NCBI RefSeq assembly: GCF_002157205.1
Contig: NZ_CP021358.1
Span: forward strand, 930,001 to 994,000
Length of the DNA stretch: 64,000 bases
Reading direction: 5' to 3'
From: Kushneria marisflavi
GTDB lineage: Bacteria; Pseudomonadota; Gammaproteobacteria; Pseudomonadales; Halomonadaceae
Shown: positions 36,666 through 45,626 of the stretch, one piece after another
How the letters are laid out: each line of letters opens with the position of its first letter
Position numbering within the stretch: position 1 is the stretch's first letter
Position numbers and translations under genes: made by a program
Notes under the pieces: generated by a model
The model's database searches: none
The model's input: the letters and a program-made list of their open reading frames with translations, nothing else
What the model was told of the DNA's origin: nothing

Positions 36666-38132
36666 TCAGGCCGGCACGCCGTTAAGCTCAACACCTCTGG
36701 TGCCGGGCTCTGCCGGCTCATCAACGGAAAAGATACCGCCGGAGAGCCTGCGTACTCGCTTGAGAAACAGCGCCAGTGCCAGAGCCGTCCCCAGCGCAGC
36801 CACGATGTAGGCCACGGTCAGGGGCAGTCCAAACCCGATCGGCGCCCAGGCGATGTAGGTGAAGGTGGCCATGGTCATGAACAGCGCCGGCAACAGCGTC
36901 ATCCAGTAGGCCTTCTTGGCCAGAATCAGATACATGGTAGCAACCCACAGTGCGATGACCGCCGTGGTCTGGTTGGCCCAGGAGAAATAGCGCCACAGCA
37001 GTGTGAAGTCCATATGGGTCAGACCATAGGAGATCACGAACAGGGGCGCGGCCACCATGATGCGCTTCATCATCGGCCGCTGGCCGATGTGGAGGTAGTC
37101 GGCAATGATCATGCGCGCACTGCGAAACGCGGTGTCGCCCGAAGTGATCGGCAGCACAATAACACCCAGTACGGCCAGCGTTCCGCCTACCGCGCCCAGC
37201 AGATTGACCGACACGCTCTGTACCACGGCTGCCGGACCGCCCTGCGCCAGTACCTGAGAAAGGCTGTTGTCGCCGTGGAACAGGCTCATGGCCGCCGCCG
37301 CCCAGATCATCGCGATCACGCCTTCGGTAATCATCATGCCGTAAAAGATCTTGCGACCGTTGTTCTCGTTACCGGTGGTGCGCGAAATGATCGGGGTCTG
37401 AGTGGCATGAAAGCCCGACAGTGCGCCGCACGAAATGGTCAAAAACAGCAGCGGGAAGATCGGTGCGCCATCCGGATGCATGTTGGAGAAATTGAGTTCC
37501 GGAATCGGGGCACCACGTACGATCATCATGATGCCGATGCCGGCAGCACTAAACAGCAACAGTGCGCCAAACCAGGGGTAGATGCGCCCAATGATCTTGT
37601 CGATGGGCAGCACCGTGGCCAGCAGGTAATAGGCGAAGATGGCCAGGGTAATGATGGTCAGCGATACCGGCATCATGTTGGCCAGAAGGGTCGCCGGCGC
37701 CGTTACGAACACGGTCGCCACCAGCAAAAGCAGCAGCAGCGCAAAGAAATTCACCACATGCTTCATGATCCGGCCCAGGAACTTGCCAGCCAGCTGAGGC
37801 AGGTGCGCACCGTGGTTACGAATCGAGATCATGCCGGTGAGATAGTCATGCACGGCACCTGCAAAGATGCAGCCGGCGACGATCCAGATAAAGGCGACCG
37901 GGCCATACAGCGCGCCAAGAATCGGCCCGAAAATGGGGCCAACGCCGGCGATGTTTAAAAGCTGGATCAGTGCGTTGCGCTTGGTGCCCATGGGCAGATA
38001 GTCAACATCATCGCGCAGGGTATGTGCCGGGGTAGGACGGCGGTGATTGGATTCGAAAACACGTTCCACGAACTTGCCGTAGGTGAAATACCCCACTACC
38101 AGCAGCACGATTCCTGCCAGAAAGGTCACCAT
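36666..38132 (-). CDS. cstA: CstA family carbon starvation / peptide transporter
   Basis: A 488-residue inner-membrane protein with about thirteen hydrophobic segments. The CstA N-terminal signature is seen as LLNIAGVGPIFGPILGALYG near residue 65 and the conserved GFHATQTPIISRT motif near 235. It belongs to the shorter (about 480-residue) branch of the family, not the 700-residue E. coli CstA/BtsT form. CstA-family proteins import peptides or pyruvate under carbon limitation. The ATG at 38132 follows AAGGAGA. A palindromic element lies about 130 bases upstream. Confidence 0.9.
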   Translation of the reverse strand: MVTFLAGIVLLVVGYFTYGKFVERVFESNHRRPTPAHTLRDDVDYLPMGTKRNALIQLLNIAGVGPIFGPILGALYGPVAFIWIVAGCIFAGAVHDYLTGMISIRNHGAHLPQLAGKFLGRIMKHVVNFFALLLLLLVATVFVTAPATLLANMMPVSLTIITLAIFAYYLLATVLPIDKIIGRIYPWFGALLLFSAAGIGIMMIVRGAPIPELNFSNMHPDGAPIFPLLFLTISCGALSGFHATQTPIISRTTGNENNGRKIFYGMMITEGVIAMIWAAAAMSLFHGDNSLSQVLAQGGPAAVVQSVSVNLLGAVGGTLAVLGVIVLPITSGDTAFRSARMIIADYLHIGQRPMMKRIMVAAPLFVISYGLTHMDFTLLWRYFSWANQTTAVIALWVATMYLILAKKAYWMTLLPALFMTMATFTYIAWAPIGFGLPLTVAYIVAALGTALALALFLKRVRRLSGGIFSVDEPAEPGTRGVELNGVPA

Positions 38133-38261
38133 ATCAATATTCTCCTTGACCCTTGCGTACGTCAGGGTTCGGATCGACACGATCCGGTCGCCGCCGCCAG
38201 GGTTACTGTGAGGTTTTTGTAACCCGCAGAGCTTATTCACACGCAGGAGGCGTCAACAGAT

Positions 38262-38288
38262 GGACCTTGGTTCTATAGACCAAGGTCC
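38262..38288. promoter_or_regulatory. Palindrome upstream of cstA
   Basis: GGACCTTGGT (38262-38271) and ACCAAGGTCC (38279-38288) are perfect 10-base arms with a 7-base centre that itself contains CTATAG. It lies 130 bases upstream of cstA, in the 275-base gap to the esterase gene. No T-run, so an operator or mRNA leader structure is more likely than a terminator. A second hairpin (GCCCCCTG 38342-38349, CAGGGGGC 38359-38366) follows the esterase gene. Confidence 0.5.
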
Positions 38289-38341
38289 TGGCCCCTGAAA
38301 CATGAACTCCTGTGGCCGTTATTTGCCTGAAGTGATCGCCA

Positions 38342-38366
38342 GCCCCCTGACATATTGCCAGGGGGC
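38342..38366 (-). terminator. Hairpin downstream of the esterase gene
   Basis: 8-bp perfect GC-rich arms with a nine-base loop, 42 bases after the esterase stop on the minus strand. No T-run follows, so termination strength is uncertain. Confidence 0.45.
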
Positions 38367-38407
38367 ATTGATCGACAAGACCCGGTAAAGAGGGAGCAGA
38401 GAGAAGG

Positions 38408-39367
38408 TCAGATGGCGGGAGACGTCAGAATACGCCGCAGCCAGACGCCACATTCATCAATGGCCTGATCGGCCTGAAGGTGCTGACCGAGCCGTCGAAC
38501 AAAGGCATGAATCATGCCGTAATAGTGACTGTGGCGCGTCAGTACACCCTGCTCGGCCAGCAGTTCGGCATAGCGCACGCCCTCATCACAGACCGGATCG
38601 AACTCGGCGGTCATGACCAGCGCCGGCGGCAGGTCCGCCAGATCCTGACGCTCAAGCAGCGTATTGAAGGGATGAGTACGCGATGCCTCATCAGGCAGAT
38701 ACTGCTGGATATACCAGTCGCGAGCCTCACGGGTGAAACCATAGCCATGGGCATTGCGCGTGAGCGACGCAAGCCCGTCATGTTGAAAGTCCAGCATCGG
38801 ATAAAGCAGACACTGCCCGCAAAGCGCCGGGCCGCCTTCATCGCGTACTCGCAGCGCCGTCAGCGCGGCCAGCAGTGCGCCGGCACTGTCACCAGCCAGC
38901 GCCAGACGCTGCGCATCTCCACCGAAGCTTCCAGCATGGCGGCCGATGTAACGCACGGCGGCTAGCGCATCGTCCGGCGCCGCCGGAAATGGATGTTCCG
39001 GCGCCAGGCGATAGTCAACAAAGGCCACAATGGTTTTTGAAGCGCGACACAGCGCGCGGCAGATCACGTCATAGGTGGCAAGCGAGCCGGTCACGAAGCC
39101 GCCACCGTGAAAGAACACCGTCACCGGTCGCGGCCCGCTCGAGCCGTGTACAAAGGGGTAATAAAGTCGCAGTGTCATGGGGCCTGCAGGGCCCTGAATG
39201 GCAAGGTCCCTGATTTCGGCCACCGGATAGGCCAGCGGCGGACGCTGAAGCTTCAGGTTGGCCTGATCGGCGACGGCACGACGCTGGGCAGCACTCATGG
39301 CACTGATATCCGGCGCCCGTTCGGCCGCCTCCTGTAGCCAGCGTTCAAACTGCGAATCCAGTGGCAT
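38408..39367 (-). CDS. Alpha/beta hydrolase, hormone-sensitive lipase (HSL) type esterase
   Basis: A 319-residue esterase of the HSL family. The oxyanion motif HGGGFVTGS near residue 90 and the nucleophile elbow ALAGDSAGALLAAL near 160 are present; the acid Asp is probably in AEFDPVCDEG near 260 and the His in YYGMIHAFV near 290. Length and motifs are complete. No signal peptide, so cytoplasmic. The ATG at 39367 follows GGGAGAG. Substrate unknown (short-chain esters likely). Stands alone and divergent from apbE. Confidence 0.92.
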   Translation of the reverse strand: MPLDSQFERWLQEAAERAPDISAMSAAQRRAVADQANLKLQRPPLAYPVAEIRDLAIQGPAGPMTLRLYYPFVHGSSGPRPVTVFFHGGGFVTGSLATYDVICRALCRASKTIVAFVDYRLAPEHPFPAAPDDALAAVRYIGRHAGSFGGDAQRLALAGDSAGALLAALTALRVRDEGGPALCGQCLLYPMLDFQHDGLASLTRNAHGYGFTREARDWYIQQYLPDEASRTHPFNTLLERQDLADLPPALVMTAEFDPVCDEGVRYAELLAEQGVLTRHSHYYGMIHAFVRRLGQHLQADQAIDECGVWLRRILTSPAI

Positions 39368-39502
39368 ATTCTCTCCCATGACGTGACTGCAAGCCATCAG
39401 CGTAACCTGAATGGAGCCGCGCGTCGCGATGACGCACAATGGAGGGTCTGTTCGCCACAGTCATGGTCGTGAACACGGACTCACTTTTGTTAATGGTTGC
39501 TC

Positions 39503-40537
39503 ATGAACACACGCGCACTTGTCTCCTTCCCCGCCCTTGTGGCTGCCCTGCTGCTGACCGGCTGTGACCGTACACCGAGCATTGAACTGGCGCAGGGAGA
39601 GGCGCAGGGAACGACCTATCACATCAAGTGGTGGGGTGAGGACGCCCCTGCCCGCAGTGACATCGAAGCCGATCTGACTCGGGTGCTCACAAAGATCGAT
39701 CAGGACATTTCGACCTACCGGGAGGATTCCTGGATTTCACGTTTTAATGCCAGTCGCACTACCGACTGGCAGCCAGCGCCTCCCGAGGTCATTCACCTGC
39801 TGCAGATCGCCCGCCGGGTTCATGACCAGTCACAGGGCTGCTACGACCCAACGGTCGCGCCGCTGTTTGCCCTTTGGGGCTTTCAGGACGAGCACTTTCA
39901 GGTGCCCTCCGACAAGGCAATCCGCAAGACGATGACCCATGTTGGGCTTGAACATCTCGAGATCGATGCCGACGCCGGAAAAATTCGCAAGACGATCCCG
40001 GAGCTTTCCATCGATCTCTCCTCAATGGGAGAAGGCCATAGCGTGGATCGGATTGCCGCGATGCTGGAATCCCACGGCATCCAGAATTATCTGGCAGAAC
40101 TGGGCGGCGACATGCGCATTCGTGGCACCAAGCCCGACGAAGAGCTCTGGCGGGTAGGCATAGAAACGCCCAGTCCGGGTGAGCGTCGTGCCGGCAATAT
40201 CGTCACCGTCAAAGACCGCAGCGGGTTGTCCATTAATACATCAGGCACCTATCGTCGCTATTTCGACGACAGCGGCCACGCCTATGGCCACATTATCGAC
40301 CCGCGCACTGGCACACCCGCTACCCACGATCTGGTCTCGGCCACCGTCTTTGGCCATGAGGCTGCCGTCAGTGACGCCTGGGCCACCACCATGCTCTGTC
40401 TGGGGCGTGAGCAGGGCACCGAGGTCGCCGATCGGGAAGGACTGCCGGTCTATCTCATCGAACGCCATGGAGAGAACGATTTCACCGACAGCCGCACCGG
40501 GCCGCTCAGGGAGACGGATCGATTCACGCTCCAATAA
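39503..40537 (+). CDS. apbE: FAD:protein FMN transferase (ApbE), lipoprotein
   Basis: A 344-residue ApbE-family flavin transferase that attaches FMN to a Thr or Ser of a target protein using FAD. It has a lipoprotein signal peptide with lipobox LLTGC (Cys near residue 21), the DISTYREDSWISRFN FAD-binding stretch near 72, the IDLSSMGEGHSVDR region near 172 and the metal-site YGHIIDPRTGTPATHDLVSATVFG near 266. In place of the common GxxKG motif, it has SMGEGHS, which is slightly atypical. No NQR, RNF or other flavinylated protein is encoded nearby, so its target lies elsewhere. Confidence 0.9.
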   Translation: MNTRALVSFPALVAALLLTGCDRTPSIELAQGEAQGTTYHIKWWGEDAPARSDIEADLTRVLTKIDQDISTYREDSWISRFNASRTTDWQPAPPEVIHLLQIARRVHDQSQGCYDPTVAPLFALWGFQDEHFQVPSDKAIRKTMTHVGLEHLEIDADAGKIRKTIPELSIDLSSMGEGHSVDRIAAMLESHGIQNYLAELGGDMRIRGTKPDEELWRVGIETPSPGERRAGNIVTVKDRSGLSINTSGTYRRYFDDSGHAYGHIIDPRTGTPATHDLVSATVFGHEAAVSDAWATTMLCLGREQGTEVADREGLPVYLIERHGENDFTDSRTGPLRETDRFTLQ

Positions 40538-40614
40538 AGGCTCAACATGCGATCCCCTGTCATGAGACAGGAGGGTGCCAGGAGCTTCCTATCTAATCCG
40601 TCACTGCTGATCGG

Positions 40615-41367
40615 CTACTGCGCCGAATGGCTCTCCGAGTCGGCCGCATGACGCGAGGGAGCAAGCCCCTCACGCATGAAGTTGACGATCCAGTGCGCCA
40701 TGACATGGTCATCGACCGGGGCATGATGCGAGGCCATGCCCTCACGAAGACGCCGGTCCGGCAGTTTCTCGCGCTTGTCGGTCATCAGATCCGCGCTGCA
40801 TGCCTTCGAAAACTCGGGATGGCCCTGCACGCTCATGGCACGAGGGCCGTACTGCAACAGATAAAAGGGGCAGAACGGGCTTTCGGCCAGTACCTCGGCG
40901 CCTTCAGGCAGCTCCAGCACCTGATCCTGATGGCTAACGATCAGGTCCAGCCCCTCCTGCCAGGGCGTCATCCATGACTTGTGCCCTACCACGGCATTGA
41001 ACGACACCCCCACGCCCCAGCCGCGATCGCTTTTGCCAACGCGCCCGCCAAGGGCCTGCGCCATGGCCTGATGGCCAAAGCAGATACCCACCAGCGGTCG
41101 ACCCTCGGCATGAAGACGGCGAATCAGCGTCAGCAGCGGCTCGATCCAGCCATGATCCTCGTAGACGCCGGCCTTGCTGCCGGAGATCAGCCAGGCATCT
41201 GCCGCGTCGAGATCAGCAGGCAGCTCGCCCTCGTGAATGCGCCAGGTCACGAACTCGATGGTGGGGTCCACCGCCTGCAAAAGCCCCGAGTACAGGTCCG
41301 GATAATTACCATGCACACGGGCCACATGGGAGGCCAGATCATCACACTGCAGCAGACCGACTTTCAT
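40615..41367 (-). CDS. Class I glutamine amidotransferase-like protein
   Basis: A 250-residue stand-alone GATase-1 domain. Nucleophile Cys in VGICFGHQAMAQALGG near residue 96 and His in SVQGHPEFS near 180 are present; the third residue (Glu) is expected a little after it. It is the YfeJ/GuaA-amidotransferase type, not the larger PuuD type. It lies 69 bases downstream of the ethanolamine permease gene on the same strand, so the two may be co-transcribed. The target is unknown; hydrolysis of a gamma-glutamyl amine is one possibility. Confidence 0.85.
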   Translation of the reverse strand: MKVGLLQCDDLASHVARVHGNYPDLYSGLLQAVDPTIEFVTWRIHEGELPADLDAADAWLISGSKAGVYEDHGWIEPLLTLIRRLHAEGRPLVGICFGHQAMAQALGGRVGKSDRGWGVGVSFNAVVGHKSWMTPWQEGLDLIVSHQDQVLELPEGAEVLAESPFCPFYLLQYGPRAMSVQGHPEFSKACSADLMTDKREKLPDRRLREGMASHHAPVDDHVMAHWIVNFMREGLAPSRHAADSESHSAQ

Positions 41368-41436
41368 GCGCGGTTACATCCTTTTCATATCATCAGGCTC
41401 TCTGATCGAACCTTTTATCCAATGCGGTATTGAACA

Positions 41437-42873
41437 TCATTTCAACGTCGCCTCGGCGCTGGCAATGGCGTCGAACTCTTCTTCCGGTGCCTGCGCTACC
41501 AACCGCTTGCGGCTATAAAAGCCAAACCAGGCCAGCATGAGGGCGTAGAAAAGCCCCGCCCAGAGCGCGGCCTGCAGGCTGACCACAAAGGTCGAAATAA
41601 AGGCAATAATGGAAAGCCCCAGCGCCAGCCCGGAGGTCCAGCGACCGCCCGGTGTCCGGTAGGGCCGCTCAAGGTCGGGCTCACGAGTGCGCAAAAGCCA
41701 GTGCGATAGCGTCATCATGGCGTACGAGATGGTGGCACCGAACACGGCCATGGTGATCATGAGATCGCCCTGCCCGGTCAGTGACAGCAAAAAGCCGATG
41801 ACCCCGGGCACGATAAGGGCCAGTATCGGCGCCCCACGGCGACTGGTGATCGACAGTATCCGGGGAATATAGCCTGCCCGTGATAGGGCAAACACCTGAC
41901 GGGAATAGCCGAAGATGATCGAGAAAAACGAGGCAATCAGTCCGAACAGGCCGATCAGGTTCACGAAGCTTGCCGCCCAGTTCCCCAGTCCATACACGGC
42001 ATTAAGCGCATCCACCAGCGGTGCGGCCGAGGTACTCATGGCCTGAGCCCCGGCACCACCCGGTGCCAGAAGCAGCATGCAAAAGGCAAATACCAGCAGC
42101 ACAGCCATGGCGGCAATGATGCCCCGCGGCATGTCACGCCCCGGGTGACGGGACTCCTCGGCGGCCAGCGGGACACCCTCGACCGCCAGAAACAGCCACA
42201 TGGCAAAGGGGATCGCCCCCCAGATGCCCAGATAACCGTTGGGCAGAAAGGCAGAAGCGCCTGCCGCATCACCGGGAGCGATATCAAAAAGCCGCGCGCT
42301 GTCAAAATGCGGCAGCATGCCGACAATGAACACGATAATGGCGATCACGGCCAGTGCCGTGACCCCCATCATGATCCGCAATGCCTCACCGGCCCCACAC
42401 AGATGCAGCCCGACAAAGACAATGTAAAAGGCGGCATAGACCAGCGGCCCGTCGAGCCCGATCAATGAGTTGACGTAGCCGCCGATGAAGATGGCAATGG
42501 CCGCGGGAGCAATGGCGTATTCAAGTAAAATGGCCGTGCCGGTGATGTAGCCGCCCCATGGGCCCATGGCCCGACGGGCAAAGCTGTAGCCGCCGCCAGC
42601 GGTCGGCAGCGATGAGGAAAGTTCCGCAAGCGAGAGCACCATGGCGGTATACATGATGGCCATCAGAATCGTGGCGATCAGCATGCCGCCAAAACCGCCT
42701 ACCCCAATGCCCAGATTCCAGCCGGCAAAATCACCGGAGATCACATAGGAGACCCCAAGCGTTGCCAGCAATATCCAGCCAGCGGCCCCCTTTTTGAGCT
42801 GACGCTTTTGCAGATAATCGTCTGCCACGGCGTCGTGACGAACGCCGCTGTCGTGCTTCGTATCCTGTGTCAT
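41437..42873 (-). CDS. eat: Ethanolamine permease (APC family)
   Basis: A 478-residue APC superfamily permease with about twelve transmembrane segments. It matches the ethanolamine permease subgroup at several signatures: GVSYVISGDFAGWNLG near residue 40, SLAELSSSLPTAGGGYSFAR near 82, TAILLEYAIAPAAIAIFIGG near 112, and the FLAVEGVPLAAEES stretch near 228. A GAGGTG ribosome site precedes the ATG. No eutBC ethanolamine ammonia-lyase genes are nearby; a class I amidotransferase gene follows. Confidence 0.88.
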   Translation of the reverse strand: MTQDTKHDSGVRHDAVADDYLQKRQLKKGAAGWILLATLGVSYVISGDFAGWNLGIGVGGFGGMLIATILMAIMYTAMVLSLAELSSSLPTAGGGYSFARRAMGPWGGYITGTAILLEYAIAPAAIAIFIGGYVNSLIGLDGPLVYAAFYIVFVGLHLCGAGEALRIMMGVTALAVIAIIVFIVGMLPHFDSARLFDIAPGDAAGASAFLPNGYLGIWGAIPFAMWLFLAVEGVPLAAEESRHPGRDMPRGIIAAMAVLLVFAFCMLLLAPGGAGAQAMSTSAAPLVDALNAVYGLGNWAASFVNLIGLFGLIASFFSIIFGYSRQVFALSRAGYIPRILSITSRRGAPILALIVPGVIGFLLSLTGQGDLMITMAVFGATISYAMMTLSHWLLRTREPDLERPYRTPGGRWTSGLALGLSIIAFISTFVVSLQAALWAGLFYALMLAWFGFYSRKRLVAQAPEEEFDAIASAEATLK

Positions 42874-42933
42874 GACGACACCTCGCGATTGTTGTTATTG
42901 GTCGCATTGTGTGGAGCCGCCTTCAGACGGCCC

Positions 42934-42967
42934 ATGCCCGGACACGAATCAAACGTGAGCCGGGCAT
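42934..42967. terminator. Hairpin between DUF305 and ethanolamine permease genes
   Basis: ATGCCCGG (42934-42941) and CCGGGCAT (42960-42967) pair perfectly; the inner CACG and CGTG (42943-42946, 42954-42957) also pair. A TTTTG tract follows on the plus strand, while on the minus strand it is downstream of the DUF305 stop. Probably ends the DUF305 transcript ahead of the permease gene. Confidence 0.5.
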
Positions 42968-43025
42968 TTTGTCATCATGCCCTGCATGAACGAATCAGGC
43001 GAGAGGCAGGCACGCTCGCGGCAGA

Positions 43026-43418
43026 TTATGGAGTCTTTTTGGATATCTCGGTGTCGTGTTCGGCAATCCAGCGCTTTAGCAGATCAATCTCCTTTTGCTG
43101 GGCATCAATCACTTCACGGGCCAGCCGGCGCATCTGCTCATCGCTGCCATGCTCGAGTTCGATGCGCGCCATGTCGACCGCGCCGCGATGGTGGGCCAGC
43201 ATGCCTCTGGCAAAGTCCATGTCAACGTTGCCGCTGGACTCAATGGCCATGCCGTGATGCATACGCTGGTTGGCATCATCAAAGGCCTGTGCTGCCTGGC
43301 TGGCCTCACCCGCTGTTGACGTATGCTCATCGTGCGAGACGCTGCTGCCGGCCAGTACCGGCGTTGACAGTAAAAGCCCCATGATCAGTGACATACCGCG
43401 ACAGGATCCTGAGAACAT
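43026..43418 (-). CDS. DUF305 family protein, probably periplasmic
   Basis: A 130-residue protein with an N-terminal signal peptide (hydrophobic residues about 8-24) followed by a DUF305 domain: MHHGMAIESSGNVDMDFARG near residue 54 and MLAHHRGAVDMARIELEHG near 73 are the family's His/Met-rich signatures, reminiscent of copper-binding DUF305 proteins. No copper genes are adjacent. A strong AGGGAGAAAAAGG lies before the ATG. Function unproven; a ferritin-like helical metal-binding role is inferred. Confidence 0.85.
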   Translation of the reverse strand: MFSGSCRGMSLIMGLLLSTPVLAGSSVSHDEHTSTAGEASQAAQAFDDANQRMHHGMAIESSGNVDMDFARGMLAHHRGAVDMARIELEHGSDEQMRRLAREVIDAQQKEIDLLKRWIAEHDTEISKKTP

Positions 43419-43446
43419 CCTTTTTCTCCCTATTAAGCAATGGTGT

Positions 43447-44391
43447 TCACGTCACGATATCGTGACGGCGAGGCAAATCCGGCCCGCGCTGTTGGCAGGT
43501 ATGCGCTGCAGCCCGCATGGCAAACTCGACCATGTCGCGCCGCTGATCCTGCGTCAGCTGTCCGGGGCCTTCGGGCGTGGCCAGTCCCTGCTCATCGAGC
43601 CATGTCAGGAGGGCCGCCATGAAGCTGTCACCGGCGCCCACGGTGTCCGTGACCCGGATCGCCTCGGGCGAGAACGACTCGCTGCCATCCTTCGTGAAAA
43701 GTGTGACGCCTTCGCCACCGCGGGTCATGATCACCATCGGGCAACGATCATTCAGCCAGCCACGGATGACCTCTTCCGGCGCCCTGTCCGGGTAAAGCGC
43801 GTCGAGGTCTTCATCGCTGATCTTGATCAGATGCGCATGGCCGGCAAAGGTATCGATACGCTCACGCCAGCGTGCCACATCAGGCTCGACCTTGAGACGA
43901 ATGTTGGGATCCAGCGAAATCAAACAGCGGTCACGCTCACGCGCCACCAGAGTCTCCAGTGTTTCACTGGTCGGAGAAACGGCCAGCGCATAGGAGCCCA
44001 CGTGGATGGCATGCACGGTTTCGAGACTGACCGGCAGATGCGAGGGTTCCAGCATGCGATCGGCGCCGCACTGGTTATAGAAGACGTAGCGCGGCGAGCC
44101 GTTGTCATCGAGCGTGACCATGGCAAGCGTCGTGGCGCTGCCGGGAATCTCGGTCATGAAGTCGGTATTGACTGATTCACTGGCGAGCACCGCGCGCAGG
44201 CGCTCGCCCAGCGCATCACCGGCCAGACCGGTAAAAAATGCCGATTGACGCTCAAGGCGCGAAAGCCCGATGGCCACATTCATGGGCGAGCCGCCGGCCA
44301 CCGCCGTAAATGACAGCGATGAAGCGTCCGGGGCAATCTGCCCCTCATCGGAAAAGAAATCAAAAAGGGCCTCACCGCAGACCAGAAACAT
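43447..44391 (-). CDS. PfkB family sugar kinase (fructokinase-like)
   Basis: A 314-residue ribokinase-fold kinase. N-terminal GGSPMNVAIGLSRLERQSAF near residue 33, and the ATP/substrate signature VTDTVGAGDSFMAALL near 245 (Asp of GAGD is the catalytic base) are present. FSDEG opening and length match the fructokinase subgroup. The ATG at 44391 follows GGAGG. It lies downstream of the polyol dehydrogenase gene, so it may phosphorylate the fructose or related ketose that enzyme makes. A hairpin with a T-run separates the two genes. Confidence 0.88.
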   Translation of the reverse strand: MFLVCGEALFDFFSDEGQIAPDASSLSFTAVAGGSPMNVAIGLSRLERQSAFFTGLAGDALGERLRAVLASESVNTDFMTEIPGSATTLAMVTLDDNGSPRYVFYNQCGADRMLEPSHLPVSLETVHAIHVGSYALAVSPTSETLETLVARERDRCLISLDPNIRLKVEPDVARWRERIDTFAGHAHLIKISDEDLDALYPDRAPEEVIRGWLNDRCPMVIMTRGGEGVTLFTKDGSESFSPEAIRVTDTVGAGDSFMAALLTWLDEQGLATPEGPGQLTQDQRRDMVEFAMRAAAHTCQQRGPDLPRRHDIVT

Positions 44392-44414
44392 CAAATGCCT
44401 CCACAACCGTTTGC

Positions 44415-44466
44415 AAAAGGGGCAAGCTTAACGCACGCAGGCCCGAACGTCGTGCCTGCCCCTTTT
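44415..44466 (-). terminator. Terminator-like hairpin between dehydrogenase and kinase genes
   Basis: AAAAGGGGCA (44415-44424) and TGCCCCTTTT (44457-44466) pair over 10 bases; an inner GCACG/CGTGC pair (44433-44437, 44451-44455) extends the structure. It lies 12 bases after the dehydrogenase stop and 23 bases before the kinase start, with a T-run after the stem on the minus strand. Could limit readthrough into the kinase gene. Confidence 0.55.
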
Positions 44467-44477
44467 TACCCATATGA

Positions 44478-45533
44478 TCAGCGCGGGTCGTCAGCGACCC
44501 TGATCTGCAGTTTGACGTCCGTGGGGCGTGCCTCAACTGCACGATCAAAGGCCGCCACGCTTTGCTCGAAGTCAAAGGTTTCGACAATCAACGGCTTGAG
44601 ATCCACCTTGCCGGAGGCGATCAGCTCGATGGCACGGTCATAGACGTTGGCATAGCGAAACACTGTCTCGATGCGGACTTCCTTCGTCTGGGCGAGCACC
44701 ACATCGAAACTGACCTTCTCGACCGGCATACCGACCAGCACCATGACGCCACCCGGGCGAACGCAGGTGAGCGCATCATCGTACACCCGCCCACTGCCGC
44801 TGGCCTCGAACACCACATCGGCACCCCAGCCGTCACCGGTCAACTCGGTGATACGCTCGGTCAATGACTCGTGGGCCACGTTGACGGGAATCAGTCCCTT
44901 GTACCCGGCCGCAATGGCGAGCTTGTCATCGACCACATCGGAGATCACCACCCGGCTGGCGCCGGAGGCCAGCGCGGCCAGTGCCACCATCAGCCCGATC
45001 GGACCACAGCCGGTCACCACGCAGGTATCTCCAGGCTGAAGCTTCGCCTTGACCACGGCCTGCATGCCCACCGCAAACGGTTCAACCATAGCCCCTTCGG
45101 CAAAGGAGACGTTATCCGGCAGCTTGAAGGTAAAGGCCGCCGGATGAATAACCTCGGGCGTGAGACAGCCATGCACCGGCGGTGTTGCCCAGAAGCGCAC
45201 GGCAGGATCGACGTTGTACATCCCGAGCTTCGAGGCCCGCGATGATGGATCAGGAATGCCGGGCTCCATGCAGACGCGATCACCGGGGGCAAGCGTGGTC
45301 ACGTTGGCGCCGACTTCGGTGACAGTACCGGCCCCCTCGTGACCCAGCACCATTGGCTCTTCAACCACAAAGGGACCGATGCGCCCATGAGTGTAATAGT
45401 GGATATCGCTGCCGCAGATGCCCACGGTATGCATGCTGATGCGTACCTCGTCCGGGCCGATCTCACCGGGCAGTTCGATCTCACGCAGGGCCAGCTCGTT
45501 TTGGCGCTCCAGTACCAGTGCCCTTGCCTTCAT
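44478..45533 (-). CDS. Zinc-dependent polyol dehydrogenase (xylitol/sorbitol dehydrogenase-like)
   Basis: A 351-residue medium-chain dehydrogenase. Catalytic zinc Cys in [15 protein letters not shown] near residue 40, His-Glu in [15 protein letters not shown] near 66, and the nucleotide-binding [16 protein letters not shown] near 168, followed by an Asp-rich ISDVVDDK that suggests NAD+. The structural-zinc lobe cysteines of alcohol dehydrogenases are missing, as in sorbitol and xylitol dehydrogenases. It likely oxidises a polyol to a ketose, which the adjacent kinase could phosphorylate. No transporter gene accompanies them. Located 93 bases after astB. Confidence 0.9.
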   Translation of the reverse strand: MKARALVLERQNELALREIELPGEIGPDEVRISMHTVGICGSDIHYYTHGRIGPFVVEEPMVLGHEGAGTVTEVGANVTTLAPGDRVCMEPGIPDPSSRASKLGMYNVDPAVRFWATPPVHGCLTPEVIHPAAFTFKLPDNVSFAEGAMVEPFAVGMQAVVKAKLQPGDTCVVTGCGPIGLMVALAALASGASRVVISDVVDDKLAIAAGYKGLIPVNVAHESLTERITELTGDGWGADVVFEASGSGRVYDDALTCVRPGGVMVLVGMPVEKVSFDVVLAQTKEVRIETVFRYANVYDRAIELIASGKVDLKPLIVETFDFEQSVAAFDRAVEARPTDVKLQIRVADDPR

Positions 45534-45626
45534 GTCATGACCTCTCTACAGCGTTAATGAACTGCCCTGCAGTGTCAGCGACAGAGCACGTCAGCGCGTT
45601 ACCACCATGGTCTTATAAAAAGCGTT

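Noticed and set aside
37014..37958. 314-codon open frame antisense to cstA
   Set aside because: Rich in His, Arg, Gln, typical of a reverse-strand shadow; fully overlaps the clear cstA gene.
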